From positions 3,442,001-3,506,000 of the forward strand of contig NZ_CP147737.1 in NCBI RefSeq assembly GCF_037265215.1: DNA of 64,000 nt, in the 5' to 3' direction. The notes under the pieces were generated by a model. The model did not search any database. It saw only the letters and a program-made list of their open reading frames with translations, and had not been told where the DNA came from. This document shows, in pieces, positions 50,457-60,849 of the stretch. Numbering within the stretch: position 1 is the stretch's first letter; the number at the start of each line of letters is the position of its first letter. The position numbers were made by a program, and so were the translations under genes. This DNA is from Xenorhabdus griffiniae (GTDB lineage: Bacteria > Pseudomonadota > Gammaproteobacteria > Enterobacterales > Enterobacteriaceae).

Positions 50457-51242
50457 TTACGTACCAAAATTCGCCAATAACTGTGCCATCTCTTCCAATC
50501 CATTGGCCTGCGTGATCCCTTCTCCGGCAAATTGCTGCCCTGGGCGACAAAGCACAATGCAGGGCAACCCAAGGGAAAGGCAAGGCTCCACTTTTTCCCT
50601 GAATCCTCCTTGCTCACCAGACTCTTTGGTAATTACAACCTCTGCCTGACAAAACTGGTAAAATGCCCGATTGAAATCGGCACTGAATGGCCCTTTCAGG
50701 GCAAAAATCTGATCAACTGACAAACCACAAGATTCACACAACGCCAAAACTTCTGCGGTGGGCAATACACGGGCCAGTACGGTTTTTCCTGGCAGGTGCG
50801 TCACGTAATCGGCCAATTGCTTACTGCCGGTTGTCAGCAAAATACGGGTTGCCAAACTGGTTGCTATTTCACACGCTTGCTTAATAGTTGCCACTTTATA
50901 GATAAGGGGATGTTCAATAGCATCAATATCGCTGGGACGAATATAACGAATAAGAGGGATGCCTAGCGTTTGGCAAGCATCGACAATGTTTTGGCTCAGC
51001 CGTTCAGCATAAGGATGGGACGCATCAATGACCATTTTCGTCCCTCGCTTTCGCAAATATTCGGCCATCTCTTCGGCTTCCATCCTGCCGGTAACAATTT
51101 CACCGCGAACCCCCATCGCCTGCTGTGCCCCCGTCGGCGTTGCCACTGATAAGCCATAATCTATTCCGGCAACATCCATCATCACACAAATCTGGCGGGC
51201 ATCGCTCGTACCGCCAAAAATGTGAATCAATGGTTGTCTCAT
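50457..51242 (-). CDS. cbiJ: Cobalt-precorrin-6A reductase
   Basis: The 261-residue protein starts MRQPLIHIFGGTSDARQICV and has the CobK/CbiJ pattern (GGTSDAR dinucleotide-binding start, MVIDASHPYAERLSQNIVDA and LARVLPTAEVLALCESCGLS). It reduces cobalt-precorrin-6A. It overlaps cbiH by four bases and lies 23 bases before cbiK. Confidence 0.93.
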   Translation of the reverse strand: MRQPLIHIFGGTSDARQICVMMDVAGIDYGLSVATPTGAQQAMGVRGEIVTGRMEAEEMAEYLRKRGTKMVIDASHPYAERLSQNIVDACQTLGIPLIRYIRPSDIDAIEHPLIYKVATIKQACEIATSLATRILLTTGSKQLADYVTHLPGKTVLARVLPTAEVLALCESCGLSVDQIFALKGPFSADFNRAFYQFCQAEVVITKESGEQGGFREKVEPCLSLGLPCIVLCRPGQQFAGEGITQANGLEEMAQLLANFGT

Positions 51243-51964
51243 AGCTTGTATCCTCTCGGCGTGATCATCAGGCCATCACGTATATACGTTGACTGGTTAC
51301 CCACTATTACCAGACTGCGCATATCAACACGGGAAAAATCCATTGAGCCAAAAGTCGTCAGCCATTTATCTTCCTGTTTGCGCCCTGCCGCTTTCACCAC
51401 ACCAACGGGCGTTTCTGGTGATTTCCACGGCGCCATCAAGGAAAATGCCCGTGCCAAATGCTCTTCCCGTCCGCGACTGCGCGGATTATAGAAACAGACC
51501 ACAAAATCGGCTTCTGCCGCAGCCTGAACCCGCTTTTCAATGACCTCCCACGGGGTGAGCAGATCACTTAGGCTGATATGACAAAAATCATGCATCAATG
51601 GTGCACCAAGCAAGGCAGCGCAAGCCGTACTTGCCGTCACTCCCGCCACCAACCTAACGTCTACATTGCGCTTTTGCTGGCTGACCAATTCCAAAATCAA
51701 GCCTGCCATGCCATAAATACCCGCATCACCACTACAAACTACCGCCACATTTTTACCTTGCTCAGCCAACTCAATGGCTGTCTGGCAACGTTCAATCTCT
51801 TTGCACATGCCAGTTTTGATAATTTCTTTATCACCGACCAGTGGTTTCACCAGATGGGTATAGGTTTTGTAACCCACCACGATGTCAGCCGCTTTCAATG
51901 CCGCAATCGCCTCCTGCGTCATCATGGCTTCACTGCCGGGACCAATTCCAATGACTGTTAACAT
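51239..51964 (-). CDS. cbiH: Cobalt-precorrin-3 C17-methyltransferase
   Basis: The 241-residue protein starts [20 protein letters not shown]. The methylase motifs include GIGPGSEAMMT, VAVVCSGDAGIYGMAGLILE and VAGVTASTACAALLGAPLMH. CbiH methylates C17 and drives the ring contraction. Length matches Salmonella CbiH (241). It overlaps cbiG by seven bases and cbiJ by four. Confidence 0.94.
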   Translation of the reverse strand: MLTVIGIGPGSEAMMTQEAIAALKAADIVVGYKTYTHLVKPLVGDKEIIKTGMCKEIERCQTAIELAEQGKNVAVVCSGDAGIYGMAGLILELVSQQKRNVDVRLVAGVTASTACAALLGAPLMHDFCHISLSDLLTPWEVIEKRVQAAAEADFVVCFYNPRSRGREEHLARAFSLMAPWKSPETPVGVVKAAGRKQEDKWLTTFGSMDFSRVDMRSLVIVGNQSTYIRDGLMITPRGYKL

Positions 51965-53088
51965 GGATGCAATACTCCTAATGTGATGGTGACGCCCTGC
52001 TCACGCAGGGTATGGCCAACCAGATGCCCCTGACTCATTAGCCAGGCCACAGGTTGGGAGACACAGCCTATGCCCACCGTTTTTCGGACAAACTCAGAAA
52101 CCGGAAATGTCTGTTCACACTGAGCAAGCTGATTAACAGAGAAGATTTGGTATGGAATTTGGCGCCCTTGTGCCAATTGAATTAACGCCGGTTCATTTTT
52201 TTTCAGTTCAACACTGCCGACGGCTTTTAACGCCAAAGATTCAAGGTTATGTTCCGCCAGATGGCGATCTAATAATTCGGCGAGCCGCTCCGCTTCCACA
52301 CCCCGCCGGCAACCAATGCCTGCAACAATACGGCAGGGGATTAATTTAAAAGTCGGGATTGCCAGTGCCAGATTTGTCCGTTCATAGCTGATGTATACCA
52401 GAGCATCCAGCTCAGGCCGCTCTTCCAGAGAGTCAACGGGAATAAACCCACGCGTGTCATAGCGATCTTTTTCATCACTCAAGTTCGGGTGCCACCATAT
52501 TCCTACCCGCTTGCCATTAACCAGCATTTGATTAACGGTTTTGACATTCGTCCGGAAATTCTCCATTGTCCCATCAATTTCTTGCGATAACAGATCCAAT
52601 GCGGCAACCTGGTTAACATCGGTTGCAGTGGTGATCACCGCCTGACCATCGAGAATATCTGCAATTTGTTGTGCCAGTTTATTCGCGCCTCCCATATGTC
52701 CCGATAATAAACTGATAGCAAATTGTCCTTTTTCATCCAATACGACGACCGCTGGATCAGTCATTTTGTCCTTGAGCAGAGGAGCGATAATCCGAATGGC
52801 AATCCCCGTCGCGCCAACCATGATCAACGCACCATATTGGGTGAATACCTTGCGTACCGTATTGGCAAAACCGCCTTCAAATGCCTTGAACCCGTTACCA
52901 CCATCTATAACGTCACTTGCCACCAAGTCCGGGGAAGTGAAACAATCCACCGCTAAGTGGGTTCGCAAACGACGAGCCAATGCCATTCCCCCTTCTGTCA
53001 GGCAAAACAAGGCATATTCTTTGTTAGGTGACATTATTTTAGGTAACTCAGTCTTAGATAAGATTAAGTTAGGCGCTACGGTATTCAT
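51958..53088 (-). CDS. cbiG: Cobalt-precorrin-5A hydrolase
   Basis: The ATG at 53088, after GCGAGG, gives [20 protein letters not shown], 376 residues; an open frame extends upstream into cbiF. The family segments are [35 protein letters not shown] and the C-terminal [20 protein letters not shown]. CbiG opens the delta-lactone and releases acetaldehyde. It is somewhat longer than Salmonella CbiG (351), because of an N-terminal extension. Confidence 0.92.
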   Translation of the reverse strand: MNTVAPNLILSKTELPKIMSPNKEYALFCLTEGGMALARRLRTHLAVDCFTSPDLVASDVIDGGNGFKAFEGGFANTVRKVFTQYGALIMVGATGIAIRIIAPLLKDKMTDPAVVVLDEKGQFAISLLSGHMGGANKLAQQIADILDGQAVITTATDVNQVAALDLLSQEIDGTMENFRTNVKTVNQMLVNGKRVGIWWHPNLSDEKDRYDTRGFIPVDSLEERPELDALVYISYERTNLALAIPTFKLIPCRIVAGIGCRRGVEAERLAELLDRHLAEHNLESLALKAVGSVELKKNEPALIQLAQGRQIPYQIFSVNQLAQCEQTFPVSEFVRKTVGIGCVSQPVAWLMSQGHLVGHTLREQGVTITLGVLHPC

Positions 53089-53875
53089 GGCTGAACCTCG
53101 CATCGTACAATTTCGAGTAGTGATACTCTTCGCCAAGAAAAGCCCCTACCAGGATCAAGGCCGTTTTATGGATGCCGGCGCTGCGTACCTGTTCAGCAAT
53201 CGTCGCCAATGTTCCCCGCACTATCTGGCAATCCGGCCAGGTTGCCTTGTAAACCACCGCAACCGGGGTTTCCTGTCCATATCCTCCCTGAATCAACCGA
53301 GCCACAACCTCTGTTATGTTTTGTACCGAAAGGAAGATCGCCATTGAAGTTTGGTGAGCAGCGAAGGCTTCCAACGTTTCGCGTGGCGGCATTGGCGTTC
53401 TGCCTTCCATACGAGTGATAATCAAACTTTGCGCGATTTCGGGCACGGTGTACTCCACGCCCAACTGTGCAGCAGCCCCAAGAAACGAACTCACTCCGGG
53501 CACAGAAACAAAACCAATAGCATGATTTGCCAGTTCTTCGGCCTGTTCACGTATGGAGCCAAACAGCGATAAATCCCCCGTTTGCAGGCGAACCACCAAT
53601 TTGCCCGCTTTCACGCCATTTACCATCAATGCCGTGATTTCCGCTAACGTCAATCTCGCACTGTCATGGCATTCGGCATCTGCACGGCAATAATCCAGTA
53701 ACTCCCGATTAACCAACGAGCCGGCATAAATCACCACGTGCGCCTGACGTAATAATTGATAGCCTTTCAGGGTAATCAAGCTCTTATCCCCTGGCCCCGC
53801 ACCAACAAACCAGACTTTTTCAGGATCAAAACTGACGTTATCTATCGGTTCAGAATTAATATATTCAGGCATCAT
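53069..53875 (-). CDS. cbiF: Cobalt-precorrin-4 C11-methyltransferase
   Basis: The 268-residue protein has the methylase motifs [40 protein letters not shown] and [20 protein letters not shown]. CbiF methylates C11. A short N-terminal extension ([20 protein letters not shown]) precedes the conserved start. It overlaps cbiT by 11 bases and cbiG by 20. Confidence 0.94.
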   Translation of the reverse strand: MMPEYINSEPIDNVSFDPEKVWFVGAGPGDKSLITLKGYQLLRQAHVVIYAGSLVNRELLDYCRADAECHDSARLTLAEITALMVNGVKAGKLVVRLQTGDLSLFGSIREQAEELANHAIGFVSVPGVSSFLGAAAQLGVEYTVPEIAQSLIITRMEGRTPMPPRETLEAFAAHQTSMAIFLSVQNITEVVARLIQGGYGQETPVAVVYKATWPDCQIVRGTLATIAEQVRSAGIHKTALILVGAFLGEEYHYSKLYDARFSHEYRSA

Positions 53876-54449
53876 CCCCCTCCTTTTGCTCAGACTCTTT
53901 CTGGCAGGACAGTAAATAAGTGGGATTGTTGGGTTTGAAATAATGTCCTTGCCCTAGTGCCGTCAGTTCTCCCACCTGAATTTCACGCCCATCAAGCGCT
54001 GTCACCCGACAAGATTTCAGGTGCGATAATGCTTGCGTGAAGTTTTCCAGCAGGATAAAAGTCATGACTAAACGTCCACCTGAGTTCAGGTGCAATAATG
54101 CCCAATCAATGATTTCTGTCAGATACCCTCCCGTTCCGCCAATGAAAATAGCATCCACGGTATTGTCCAATGGAATAGGGGCAATACCAGACTGGATACA
54201 AACCCGATGGCAGCCAAAATGCCGAATATTTTCAGCAAGCAATAACAGGGCCTCTTCCTTGCGTTCGATGGCAAGAATATCCAATTCGGGATAGCGCAAG
54301 GCCGCTTCAATACTGACGCTACCTGTACCTGCACCAACATCGATAAAACGGTGGGCTTTTTCCAGTTCCAATCGTTCCAATGCCAGCGCCCTAACGGCTT
54401 CTTTGGTCATGGGGATGCGATGACCGCGCAAAAACAGTTCATCTTTCAT
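53865..54449 (-). CDS. cbiT: Cobalt-precorrin C15-methyltransferase (decarboxylating)
   Basis: The 194-residue protein starts [20 protein letters not shown] and is a Rossmann-type methyltransferase with the SAM loop [17 protein letters not shown] and the [20 protein letters not shown] segment. CbiT methylates C15 and removes the C12 acetate carboxyl group. In many bacteria CbiT and CbiE are fused as CobL; here they are separate but coupled, as in Salmonella. Confidence 0.93.
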   Translation of the reverse strand: MKDELFLRGHRIPMTKEAVRALALERLELEKAHRFIDVGAGTGSVSIEAALRYPELDILAIERKEEALLLLAENIRHFGCHRVCIQSGIAPIPLDNTVDAIFIGGTGGYLTEIIDWALLHLNSGGRLVMTFILLENFTQALSHLKSCRVTALDGREIQVGELTALGQGHYFKPNNPTYLLSCQKESEQKEGDDA

Positions 54450-55072
54450 TCAGGTTCACCATTTAAAATCACCACTGCATTCAGGCCATAATCAATGTCG
54501 CCGCGTTGCACAACCTGTTCCGCCTGCAAACAAATAATTTGTTCCTGTTCATGGGATAAATTTTTACCAATCACCATGCGCCGCTGCTGCCCGCGTGCCA
54601 GAATTTCTTGCGCAATCTGGTAAGGGCCAATGGCGTCATCCGTTACCATGGCGATTTTTTCGTGTTGCAGGAGCCAATCAAAATCCGGTTTGCGCCCGTG
54701 GCTGCTGGTGAGATAAATGTCGTTCATATCCAGCAAAATTTGGGCGCATAAATATTGGATTGAACTGATGCCAGAGATAATGCGGATATTTTGTCCAAAA
54801 AAATGCTCAGTGATCCGTTTGCCAATGCCATAAAAGAGAGGATCACCCGATGCCAGCACAATAATTTGCCGATGCTGATTCTGTTCAAGCCATTGCATCA
54901 ATCCATCTACATCAGCATCCAAACGGCGGGTTTCCCCGTTGAAATGAGAAAATTCGGCAAGATGGCGTTTTCCTCCGACCAATACTTCCGCCTGTCTGAT
55001 TGCTTCCAACGCCGCCAGTGTTTGGTTTGCAGCAGCGCCGGGGCCAATACCAACAACGGTGATCATCGGCAA
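54446..55072 (-). CDS. cbiE: Cobalt-precorrin-7 C5-methyltransferase
   Basis: The 208-residue protein starts [20 protein letters not shown] and has the tetrapyrrole methylase motifs [27 protein letters not shown] and [15 protein letters not shown]. It methylates C5. It overlaps cbiD by ten bases and cbiT by four. Confidence 0.93.
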   Translation of the reverse strand: MPMITVVGIGPGAAANQTLAALEAIRQAEVLVGGKRHLAEFSHFNGETRRLDADVDGLMQWLEQNQHRQIIVLASGDPLFYGIGKRITEHFFGQNIRIISGISSIQYLCAQILLDMNDIYLTSSHGRKPDFDWLLQHEKIAMVTDDAIGPYQIAQEILARGQQRRMVIGKNLSHEQEQIICLQAEQVVQRGDIDYGLNAVVILNGEPE

Positions 55073-56226
55073 TCCTCCATAAAATCCTTCACTATCGAGT
55101 CCACAAGCCGATTGCAGCCCAAGATCTGGTTATCAAAAGAGAAGAGAATGGCATCACACTGCGGCTTACCACTGGCGAAACGTAGCATTTGGTCAATACG
55201 CCCGCAGATTTTACGGGCAATCTGTTGGTATACAGCCTGCCAGCCTCGTTCTGCAATCAACTCAATGGCCGCTTCGGTGGTATCACATTGATCCACGGCC
55301 TGAATCAGTTCGAAAGGTGCTCCTATCAAGGCCAGATTGGCAATCAGAGTTTCCATGCGACCATCAGCAATATGGCTGTGGGTATGAAAAATACCGGCAG
55401 CGATTTTCACCAACTTGCCGACATGTCCTACCAGAACGATATGGCGGAACTCCAGACGCACAGCTTCCTGCAACATATAACCGACAAAATTACTCATTGT
55501 GACGACATAATTCGCATCAATACCCAACTGCTGACTGACAAAACGTTCACCGTGATTTCCTGGTACAAAAATAATGCGATCCAACCCAGCGGCTCGTTTG
55601 GCTTCTAATTCCAGTGCCAGAGAACGTTTCCAGCTCTCTTCCGACATCGGTGTCACAATGCCTGTCGTGCCAATAACCGAAATGCCCCCCTTAATTCCCA
55701 ATCTGTCGTTATAGGTTTTCTTCGCCCGTTCCTCGCCTTCTGGAGCAAAGATGACGATATCTGCCCCACGGTGCGAACCGATGACCTCCCGTACCGCTTC
55801 TTCGATGGTATGGCGAGGGGTTTTATTAATGGCTGCCCAGCCTATCGGCAAACCAATCCCCACTCGCGTTACCCTGCCAATGCCTTCACCGCCATCCAGT
55901 GTGATCACACCGCTGTCATTCAGGGAAACACGGGCAAAAATCAACATACCGTGGGTTGCATCCACATCATCGCCACCGTCTTTACGGATAGCGGCAACCG
56001 CCTGCTGTCCCTCAATCAAGGGTTGTTCGACATTCAAGGCCAAGGTGACACCAGAAGGCGTGACAATCGAAACCTGGTGAATAATCTGCTGGCGCAAGAT
56101 CATCAATGCAGCAACCCGGGCAGCGGCTGTGGCACAAGATCCTGTGGTGTAGCCCTTGCGATACTGCTTGCCCCGATGCCAAACCATTCCGAGGTCATTG
56201 GCCTGCGTATCACTGATTTCATTCAT
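55063..56226 (-). CDS. cbiD: Cobalt-precorrin-5B C1-methyltransferase
   Basis: The ATG at 56226 gives [20 protein letters not shown], 387 residues; the frame is open 28 codons further into cbiC. The hallmark [20 protein letters not shown] follows. Later segments include [20 protein letters not shown] and [10 protein letters not shown]. CbiD adds the C1 methyl group and belongs to its own fold family. It overlaps cbiC by eight bases. Confidence 0.93.
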   Translation of the reverse strand: MNEISDTQANDLGMVWHRGKQYRKGYTTGSCATAAARVAALMILRQQIIHQVSIVTPSGVTLALNVEQPLIEGQQAVAAIRKDGGDDVDATHGMLIFARVSLNDSGVITLDGGEGIGRVTRVGIGLPIGWAAINKTPRHTIEEAVREVIGSHRGADIVIFAPEGEERAKKTYNDRLGIKGGISVIGTTGIVTPMSEESWKRSLALELEAKRAAGLDRIIFVPGNHGERFVSQQLGIDANYVVTMSNFVGYMLQEAVRLEFRHIVLVGHVGKLVKIAAGIFHTHSHIADGRMETLIANLALIGAPFELIQAVDQCDTTEAAIELIAERGWQAVYQQIARKICGRIDQMLRFASGKPQCDAILFSFDNQILGCNRLVDSIVKDFMEDCR

Positions 56227-56860
56227 GCCTGACCTCCGGCATCCGATACAGAATGGCGTTGATAATGGCGGCAGCAATATTACTGCCCCCCTTACGCCCT
56301 TTTGCTGCAATGCAATTTAACCCGCTATTGATCAGGACATTTTTTGACTCTTCTGCGCCGACAAACCCAACTGGCACACCAACGACAGCAATCGGGGCAA
56401 CTTGATGTTCCATCAAACGAAACAGCGCAGTCGGGGCGTTGCCGAAGACAAAAATCTTCTCCCCCGCTTCTTGCAAAGCCAGATCGACTGCTGCCATTGA
56501 ACGTGTGATTTGCTGGGCTTTTGCCATTTGTATGGCACGGGGATCGCTGACATAACAACGGCATTCGCTGCCATATTGAGCCAGACGCGTTTTATTGATG
56601 CCTGATAGCGCCATTGTCGTATCGGTATATAACGTACAACCACGCAAGATACCGTCGCGAATATGGCGCAAAACATCAGGGGAAAAATAGAGAATATCAA
56701 GCCAGTCAAAATCAGCCGTGGTATGGATCACCCGTTTGATCACCGCTTCTTGATCCGCATCCACAAAACGATAATCAGGCCACGATTCGAAAATAATCTG
56801 GCTGATAATGGCAAAGCTATTACTTTCGATCTGTTGGGGTTGACGGATGTAATCATTCAT
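56219..56860 (-). CDS. cbiC: Cobalt-precorrin-8 methylmutase
   Basis: The 213-residue protein starts [20 protein letters not shown] and has the catalytic histidine in [17 protein letters not shown]. The family segments [13 protein letters not shown] and [20 protein letters not shown] also appear. It moves a methyl group from C11 to C12, giving cobyrinic acid. It lies 12 bases after cbiB. Confidence 0.94.
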   Translation of the reverse strand: MNDYIRQPQQIESNSFAIISQIIFESWPDYRFVDADQEAVIKRVIHTTADFDWLDILYFSPDVLRHIRDGILRGCTLYTDTTMALSGINKTRLAQYGSECRCYVSDPRAIQMAKAQQITRSMAAVDLALQEAGEKIFVFGNAPTALFRLMEHQVAPIAVVGVPVGFVGAEESKNVLINSGLNCIAAKGRKGGSNIAAAIINAILYRMPEVRHE

Positions 56861-56872
56861 GCTGTTCCCTCC

Positions 56873-57832
56873 TTACACCATTACACTGACCAGACTATGC
56901 AGCAGCGCAAACAGCAGGAGTGCTATCACGGATGCCACCACCATCATCTGAACAGACTGTGGGATATCATTAGGCGTGACTTCACGCCTTGCATCACCAA
57001 TCCACGGCTTTTCGACAAGCTGATTAAAGTAGACATTCGGCCCGCCAAGACGGATACCCAATGCCCCTGCTACAGTTGCTTCCGGCCAGCCACTATTGGG
57101 GCTACTGTGTTGGTAACGATCACGCCAGCCAATGCGTAACGCCTGCCTAAAATTCAATCCCTGCCATTTCGCGGCCATTGCCAGCAGAAGCCAGCCCAAG
57201 CGGGCAGGCAGCCAATTCGCCACATCATCCATACGTGCCGAAAACATCCCCAATGCCCGATAGTGGGGTGTTTTATAGCCCACCATTGAATCAAGGGTAT
57301 TGATTGCCTTATAAGCCATGGCAAGTGGAACACCACCAAGCATTAAGAAGAACAATGGAGCAATCACACCATCCACGCTGTTTTCTGCCACGGTTTCAAT
57401 TGCGGCACGGCTGATTTGTGGTGTTTGTAATTGGCCAGTGTCCCGACCGACAATTTTGCCAAGCTGTTGACGGCTGGCCGCTAAATCTCCCTGACGCAAT
57501 GCCTGATAAACAGCGTTTGCCGCATCGCCTAAGCCACGTCCGGCCAATACGGTATAAATCAGCCAAACTTCAACCAAACATCCCAGCCAGAACGTCACGC
57601 CATAGGCCAATTGCAAAACCCAATAGCTCGCCAGCCAGCCACTCCCTACAACCACCAGCCATAACAGTACACCGCCCCATTTCAAGTCGGTTTCAGTTTG
57701 GCAAATCCGGCGAATAAGTTGCTCAATTTGGTTGGTAAGTTGCCCCATCCAGCGCACTGGATGCGGCCAATGGGGAGGATCACCCAATTTCATATCCAGA
57801 ATAAAAGCCGCAAACCACAATAAGACGGTCAT
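56873..57832 (-). CDS. cbiB: Adenosylcobinamide-phosphate synthase
   Basis: The ATG at 57832 overlaps the cbiA stop and gives 319 residues, the same length as Salmonella CbiB. The protein is membrane-bound, with MTVLLWFAAFILDMKLGDPP and HPVRWMGQL at the start and hydrophobic segments such as WGGVLLWLVVVGSGWLASYW. It joins aminopropanol phosphate, supplied by CobD, to adenosylcobyric acid. Confidence 0.94.
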   Translation of the reverse strand: MTVLLWFAAFILDMKLGDPPHWPHPVRWMGQLTNQIEQLIRRICQTETDLKWGGVLLWLVVVGSGWLASYWVLQLAYGVTFWLGCLVEVWLIYTVLAGRGLGDAANAVYQALRQGDLAASRQQLGKIVGRDTGQLQTPQISRAAIETVAENSVDGVIAPLFFLMLGGVPLAMAYKAINTLDSMVGYKTPHYRALGMFSARMDDVANWLPARLGWLLLAMAAKWQGLNFRQALRIGWRDRYQHSSPNSGWPEATVAGALGIRLGGPNVYFNQLVEKPWIGDARREVTPNDIPQSVQMMVVASVIALLLFALLHSLVSVMV

Positions 57833-59223
57833 AACAGCCTCCGTGCCATCATCAGCCAACGCCGGAGCAAATGGGGGCGTTGAGCAAAATGAATATGCAG
57901 ATAGCTCGCCAGGGTATTGCCATTCTGATAGCCTCCCAGCCAGCTTTTCTGCACTGTTTTTAAGGTTTCTTTTGGATCACTCCATTTAACACACTGAAAA
58001 ACGGGTGATTGGGCCGTGATAAAATCCGAATAATGGAATTCATGCCCGCGTAACGTTTCCCCTTTCGCCACTACAGGCGTATCACACAGCGCCATGGCTT
58101 CACAGTAACCAAAGCGTTTCAGGTGATCTCCCATCTGGCTTTCACCGGCAATCAACCCTACCATGCCATGCCGAACACCATCTGCATCAATCAGGGTATC
58201 GCCGAGATACATCAAACCGCCGCATTCCGCATAAATGGGAATGCCTTTTTGCTGCGCCTGACGTAATGCCGTATGCATGGCATGATTGCAAGACAGGGCC
58301 TGAGCATAAATCTCAGGGTATCCACCCCCCAAATAGATCATCTGGCATTCAGGTAACCGATGATCATGCAGGGGACTAAACCGTTTGATAGTCACACCCG
58401 CTTTTTCCAACAACAACAGGTTATCAGGATAATAGAAGTGGAATGCCTCATCTTCTGCCAGAGCCAGCGTTAAGCCTTGCCCCATCACAGGATCAACAAG
58501 AGAATCAATATTGCCTTTTGGCAAGGAAGATAGCTGGGTTAATGTCAGCAACTTATCCAAATCCACTGCGGCTTCGATCTGCTGAGCCAGGCGAATCCAG
58601 CATTCTTCGCGTTGGCTGATTTGCTCTTGCGCAGAGATCAGACCGAGATGGCGGGAAGGAAGGGTAACCTCTGGCATCACCGGCAACCGCCCCAAAACAG
58701 GGATACCGCAATAGCCCTCAATTGCCTGCTTTAATAACTGAAAATGGCTATCGCGATTGACGCGATTGATCAGCACGCCCACAATATTGACCACTGGATC
58801 AAATTGCTGAAACCCCATCACTGTAGCGGCTATTGAGGTGGAAACCGCCTTCCCGTCCACCAATAAAACCACTGGACAGCCAAGTTGCTTTGCCATTGCC
58901 GCACTACTGCAATAATTGGGATCAGTACCATAGCCATCATATAACCCCATCACCCCTTCAATTACGGCAATATCTTGTTCAGCCATAACTTGGTTAAACA
59001 AACCATTCAGGATGAGTTCGGGTAGCATGAAAGCATCAAGATTACGTGAAGCAACGCCCGTCACAGCATGATGCCAGCCACCATCCAGATAATCAGGCCC
59101 GATTTTAAACGGCTGTACCCGCAGTGAACGGTTCATCAAGGCTCGCATGATGCCGAGAGCGACGGTGGTTTTACCACACCCACTACCTGTACCTGCAATG
59201 ACAAAAGCATGTTTCTGTTGCAT
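57829..59223 (-). CDS. cbiA: Cobyrinic acid a,c-diamide synthase
   Basis: The ATG at 59223, after GGGGTAAGC, gives 464 residues (MQQKHAFVIAGTGSGCGKTT); a second ATG lies six codons upstream. The P-loop is GTGSGCGKTT, and the glutaminase cysteine is in IYAECGGLMYLGDT. It amidates the a and c side chains. It is the first gene of the 16-gene minus-strand operon and faces the shared promoter region. Confidence 0.93.
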   Translation of the reverse strand: MQQKHAFVIAGTGSGCGKTTVALGIMRALMNRSLRVQPFKIGPDYLDGGWHHAVTGVASRNLDAFMLPELILNGLFNQVMAEQDIAVIEGVMGLYDGYGTDPNYCSSAAMAKQLGCPVVLLVDGKAVSTSIAATVMGFQQFDPVVNIVGVLINRVNRDSHFQLLKQAIEGYCGIPVLGRLPVMPEVTLPSRHLGLISAQEQISQREECWIRLAQQIEAAVDLDKLLTLTQLSSLPKGNIDSLVDPVMGQGLTLALAEDEAFHFYYPDNLLLLEKAGVTIKRFSPLHDHRLPECQMIYLGGGYPEIYAQALSCNHAMHTALRQAQQKGIPIYAECGGLMYLGDTLIDADGVRHGMVGLIAGESQMGDHLKRFGYCEAMALCDTPVVAKGETLRGHEFHYSDFITAQSPVFQCVKWSDPKETLKTVQKSWLGGYQNGNTLASYLHIHFAQRPHLLRRWLMMARRLL

Positions 59224-59760
59224 ATGCTTACCCCAAAACATTTAAATTCTGTATTGGTGTTAAAATCGGTATTAGTTTTAAATCTGCAACGCAGATTCTC
59301 ATTCATTGATATTTATCAAATAAACGTCGTTTAGTTCGTTTTCGACAAAACAATTAATATTCCATGAATAACATGGATATCTACACCCCTTTATTCCATA
59401 ACAAATAAGCAACTTAATAAAAAGTATTACCACAATATTAATTTCGCACAAAAACAAAACTGAGAAATAAATTTATTTTCAAAATACACACTTTTCATTT
59501 TTATAAAAACACCCTCTATTATTTTTGTGATCTTGTTCATGATTATGAATCATTAAAAATGATCTTTATTTCAAACAAAATAAAAACCAATGTAAAACCA
59601 CAAATCCAGCAATTAAAAAATTAACGCCAATACATTGAATTAATTAAAAAATAACAAAATTCAATTGGTTAGTAAGATAAAGAAACTTTCATATGTAAAA
59701 ATATTTCCAACAGATAACGAAATTCAATTTTAAAATAATTCATACTTAAGAATGCGGATA

Positions 59761-59774
59761 TTGATATAAATCAA
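59761..59774. promoter_or_regulatory. FNR-type binding site
   Basis: TTGATATAAATCAA matches the FNR consensus TTGAT-N4-ATCAA exactly. It is 317 bases before cobA and 538 bases before cbiA. Anaerobic control would suit an oxygen-sensitive corrin pathway. Confidence 0.55.
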
Positions 59775-59959
59775 TTTCACTTTCTCCACATTAAAGTAAT
59801 AATTATAAAAAACTGAAATCGACATAACACTGCTCATAAGAACAAGAAGAAACAATCCATAAAGCAATAAATAAAAAACATAAAGCAGAACAAACAGGAT
59901 TTTATAAAAAAACAGAGCATCACTATCCTGATGAAAATATATTTTTTCATTTGATAATT

Positions 59960-60067
59960 TATACGTATTAAACTTCAAGCTGCCATTGACAACACGATAT
60001 GAGACCTGATTTCTCCCCGCTTCGCAGGGAAAAATCACACGCATCTTGAAGTTAGATTGGTATATAT
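59960..60067. repeat. Palindromic repeat family, copy 7
   Basis: The arms AAACTTCAAGCTGCCATTGA and CATCTTGAAGTTAGATTGG flank a centre of CTCCCCGCTTCGCAGGGA. It ends about 24 bases before the cobA start, so it lies in the cobA leader. Confidence 0.7.
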
Positions 60068-60090
60068 TTTAATTCCATAGAGGTAATTCA

Positions 60091-60849
60091 ATGAATAAAG
60101 GCAATGTATGGTTAGTGGGAGCCGGCCCTGGTGATGCAGGTTTAATTACAGTCAAAGGGTTGCGCTGTATTCAATCTGCGGATGTCATTGTCCATGACCG
60201 TCTCGTCAATCCTGAACTTATTGCCCAGGTATCCGACCACTGTGAAATTATTAATGTTGGGAAAGAACATGATTATCATCCCATCCCACAAGAAGAGATT
60301 AATCAAATTCTGGTCAGACATGCGCAAGCGGGAAAACGGGTTGTTCGCTTAAAAGGCGGCGATCCCTATGTTTTCGGCCGTGGAGGGGAAGAAGCAGAAG
60401 TACTGGCACAACATGGCATCAAATTTGAAGTCATTCCGGGGATCAGTTCCTCAATTGGTGGATTAACCTATGCCGGTATTCCCATTACCCACCGCAATTA
60501 TGCATCGAGTTTCCACGTTGTGACTGGACACACTTCTCAAGGCAATGAACAACAGAATTGGCAGATACTCGCCCAATTGGAAGGCACATTGGTTATTCTA
60601 ATGGGGATGACCCGCCTGATGGAGATCTGCCAACAATTGATGCTATATGGTAAATCCCCCACAACACCTGCTGCGGTGATCATGTATGCCAGCCATCCCA
60701 AACAAGAGAGCGTGACAGGCACATTGGAAACCCTGGCGGCAAAAGCGGAAGCGAAGCATTTACATGCCCCCGCGCTGATTGTGGTTGGTGATGTCGTCAA
60801 TTTAGGGGCAATGCTCTCCTTCCCTCCCACTTACGGAGCAATACCATGA
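60091..60849 (+). CDS. cobA: Uroporphyrinogen-III C-methyltransferase (SUMT)
   Basis: The 252-residue protein starts MNKGNVWLVGAGPGDAGLIT and has the SUMT signatures VVRLKGGDPYVFGRGGEEAE and the EVIPGISSSIGGLTYAGIPI segment. It has only the methylase domain of CysG; the dehydrogenase/ferrochelatase part is absent. It makes precorrin-2, which needs a separate dehydrogenase to become the sirohydrochlorin used by CbiK. The symbol follows the SUMT sense of cobA, not the corrinoid adenosyltransferase. It is coupled to cobD by an ATGA overlap. Confidence 0.92.
   Translation: MNKGNVWLVGAGPGDAGLITVKGLRCIQSADVIVHDRLVNPELIAQVSDHCEIINVGKEHDYHPIPQEEINQILVRHAQAGKRVVRLKGGDPYVFGRGGEEAEVLAQHGIKFEVIPGISSSIGGLTYAGIPITHRNYASSFHVVTGHTSQGNEQQNWQILAQLEGTLVILMGMTRLMEICQQLMLYGKSPTTPAAVIMYASHPKQESVTGTLETLAAKAEAKHLHAPALIVVGDVVNLGAMLSFPPTYGAIP

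Larger units (their letters stand above)
59224..60090. other. Divergent promoter region of the cobalamin operons
   Basis: The 867 bases between cbiA and cobA are very AT-rich. They contain a perfect 7-bp inverted repeat AATCTGC-AAC-GCAGATT (59281-59297) in the cbiA leader and an FNR-type box (59761-59774). A near-CRP site lies around 59525 (TGTGATCTTGTTCATGA), and palindromic repeat copy 7 sits next to cobA. I found no recognisable B12-box or cobalamin riboswitch on either strand. A 104-codon frame on the minus strand starts in the repeat and is not supported. Confidence 0.6.

Noticed and set aside
50434..50583. 50-codon N-terminal extension of CbiK
   Set aside because: The extension has no signal-peptide or family character, and the internal ATG gives the normal CbiK length and start.
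59730..60044. 104-codon minus-strand frame with hydrophobic middle
   Set aside because: Its start is inside a palindromic repeat copy and the rest is low-complexity AT-rich DNA; no ribosome site.
59224..60090. Cobalamin riboswitch upstream of cbiA or cobA
   Set aside because: Expected from Salmonella, but I could not find the B12-box pattern on either strand by eye.
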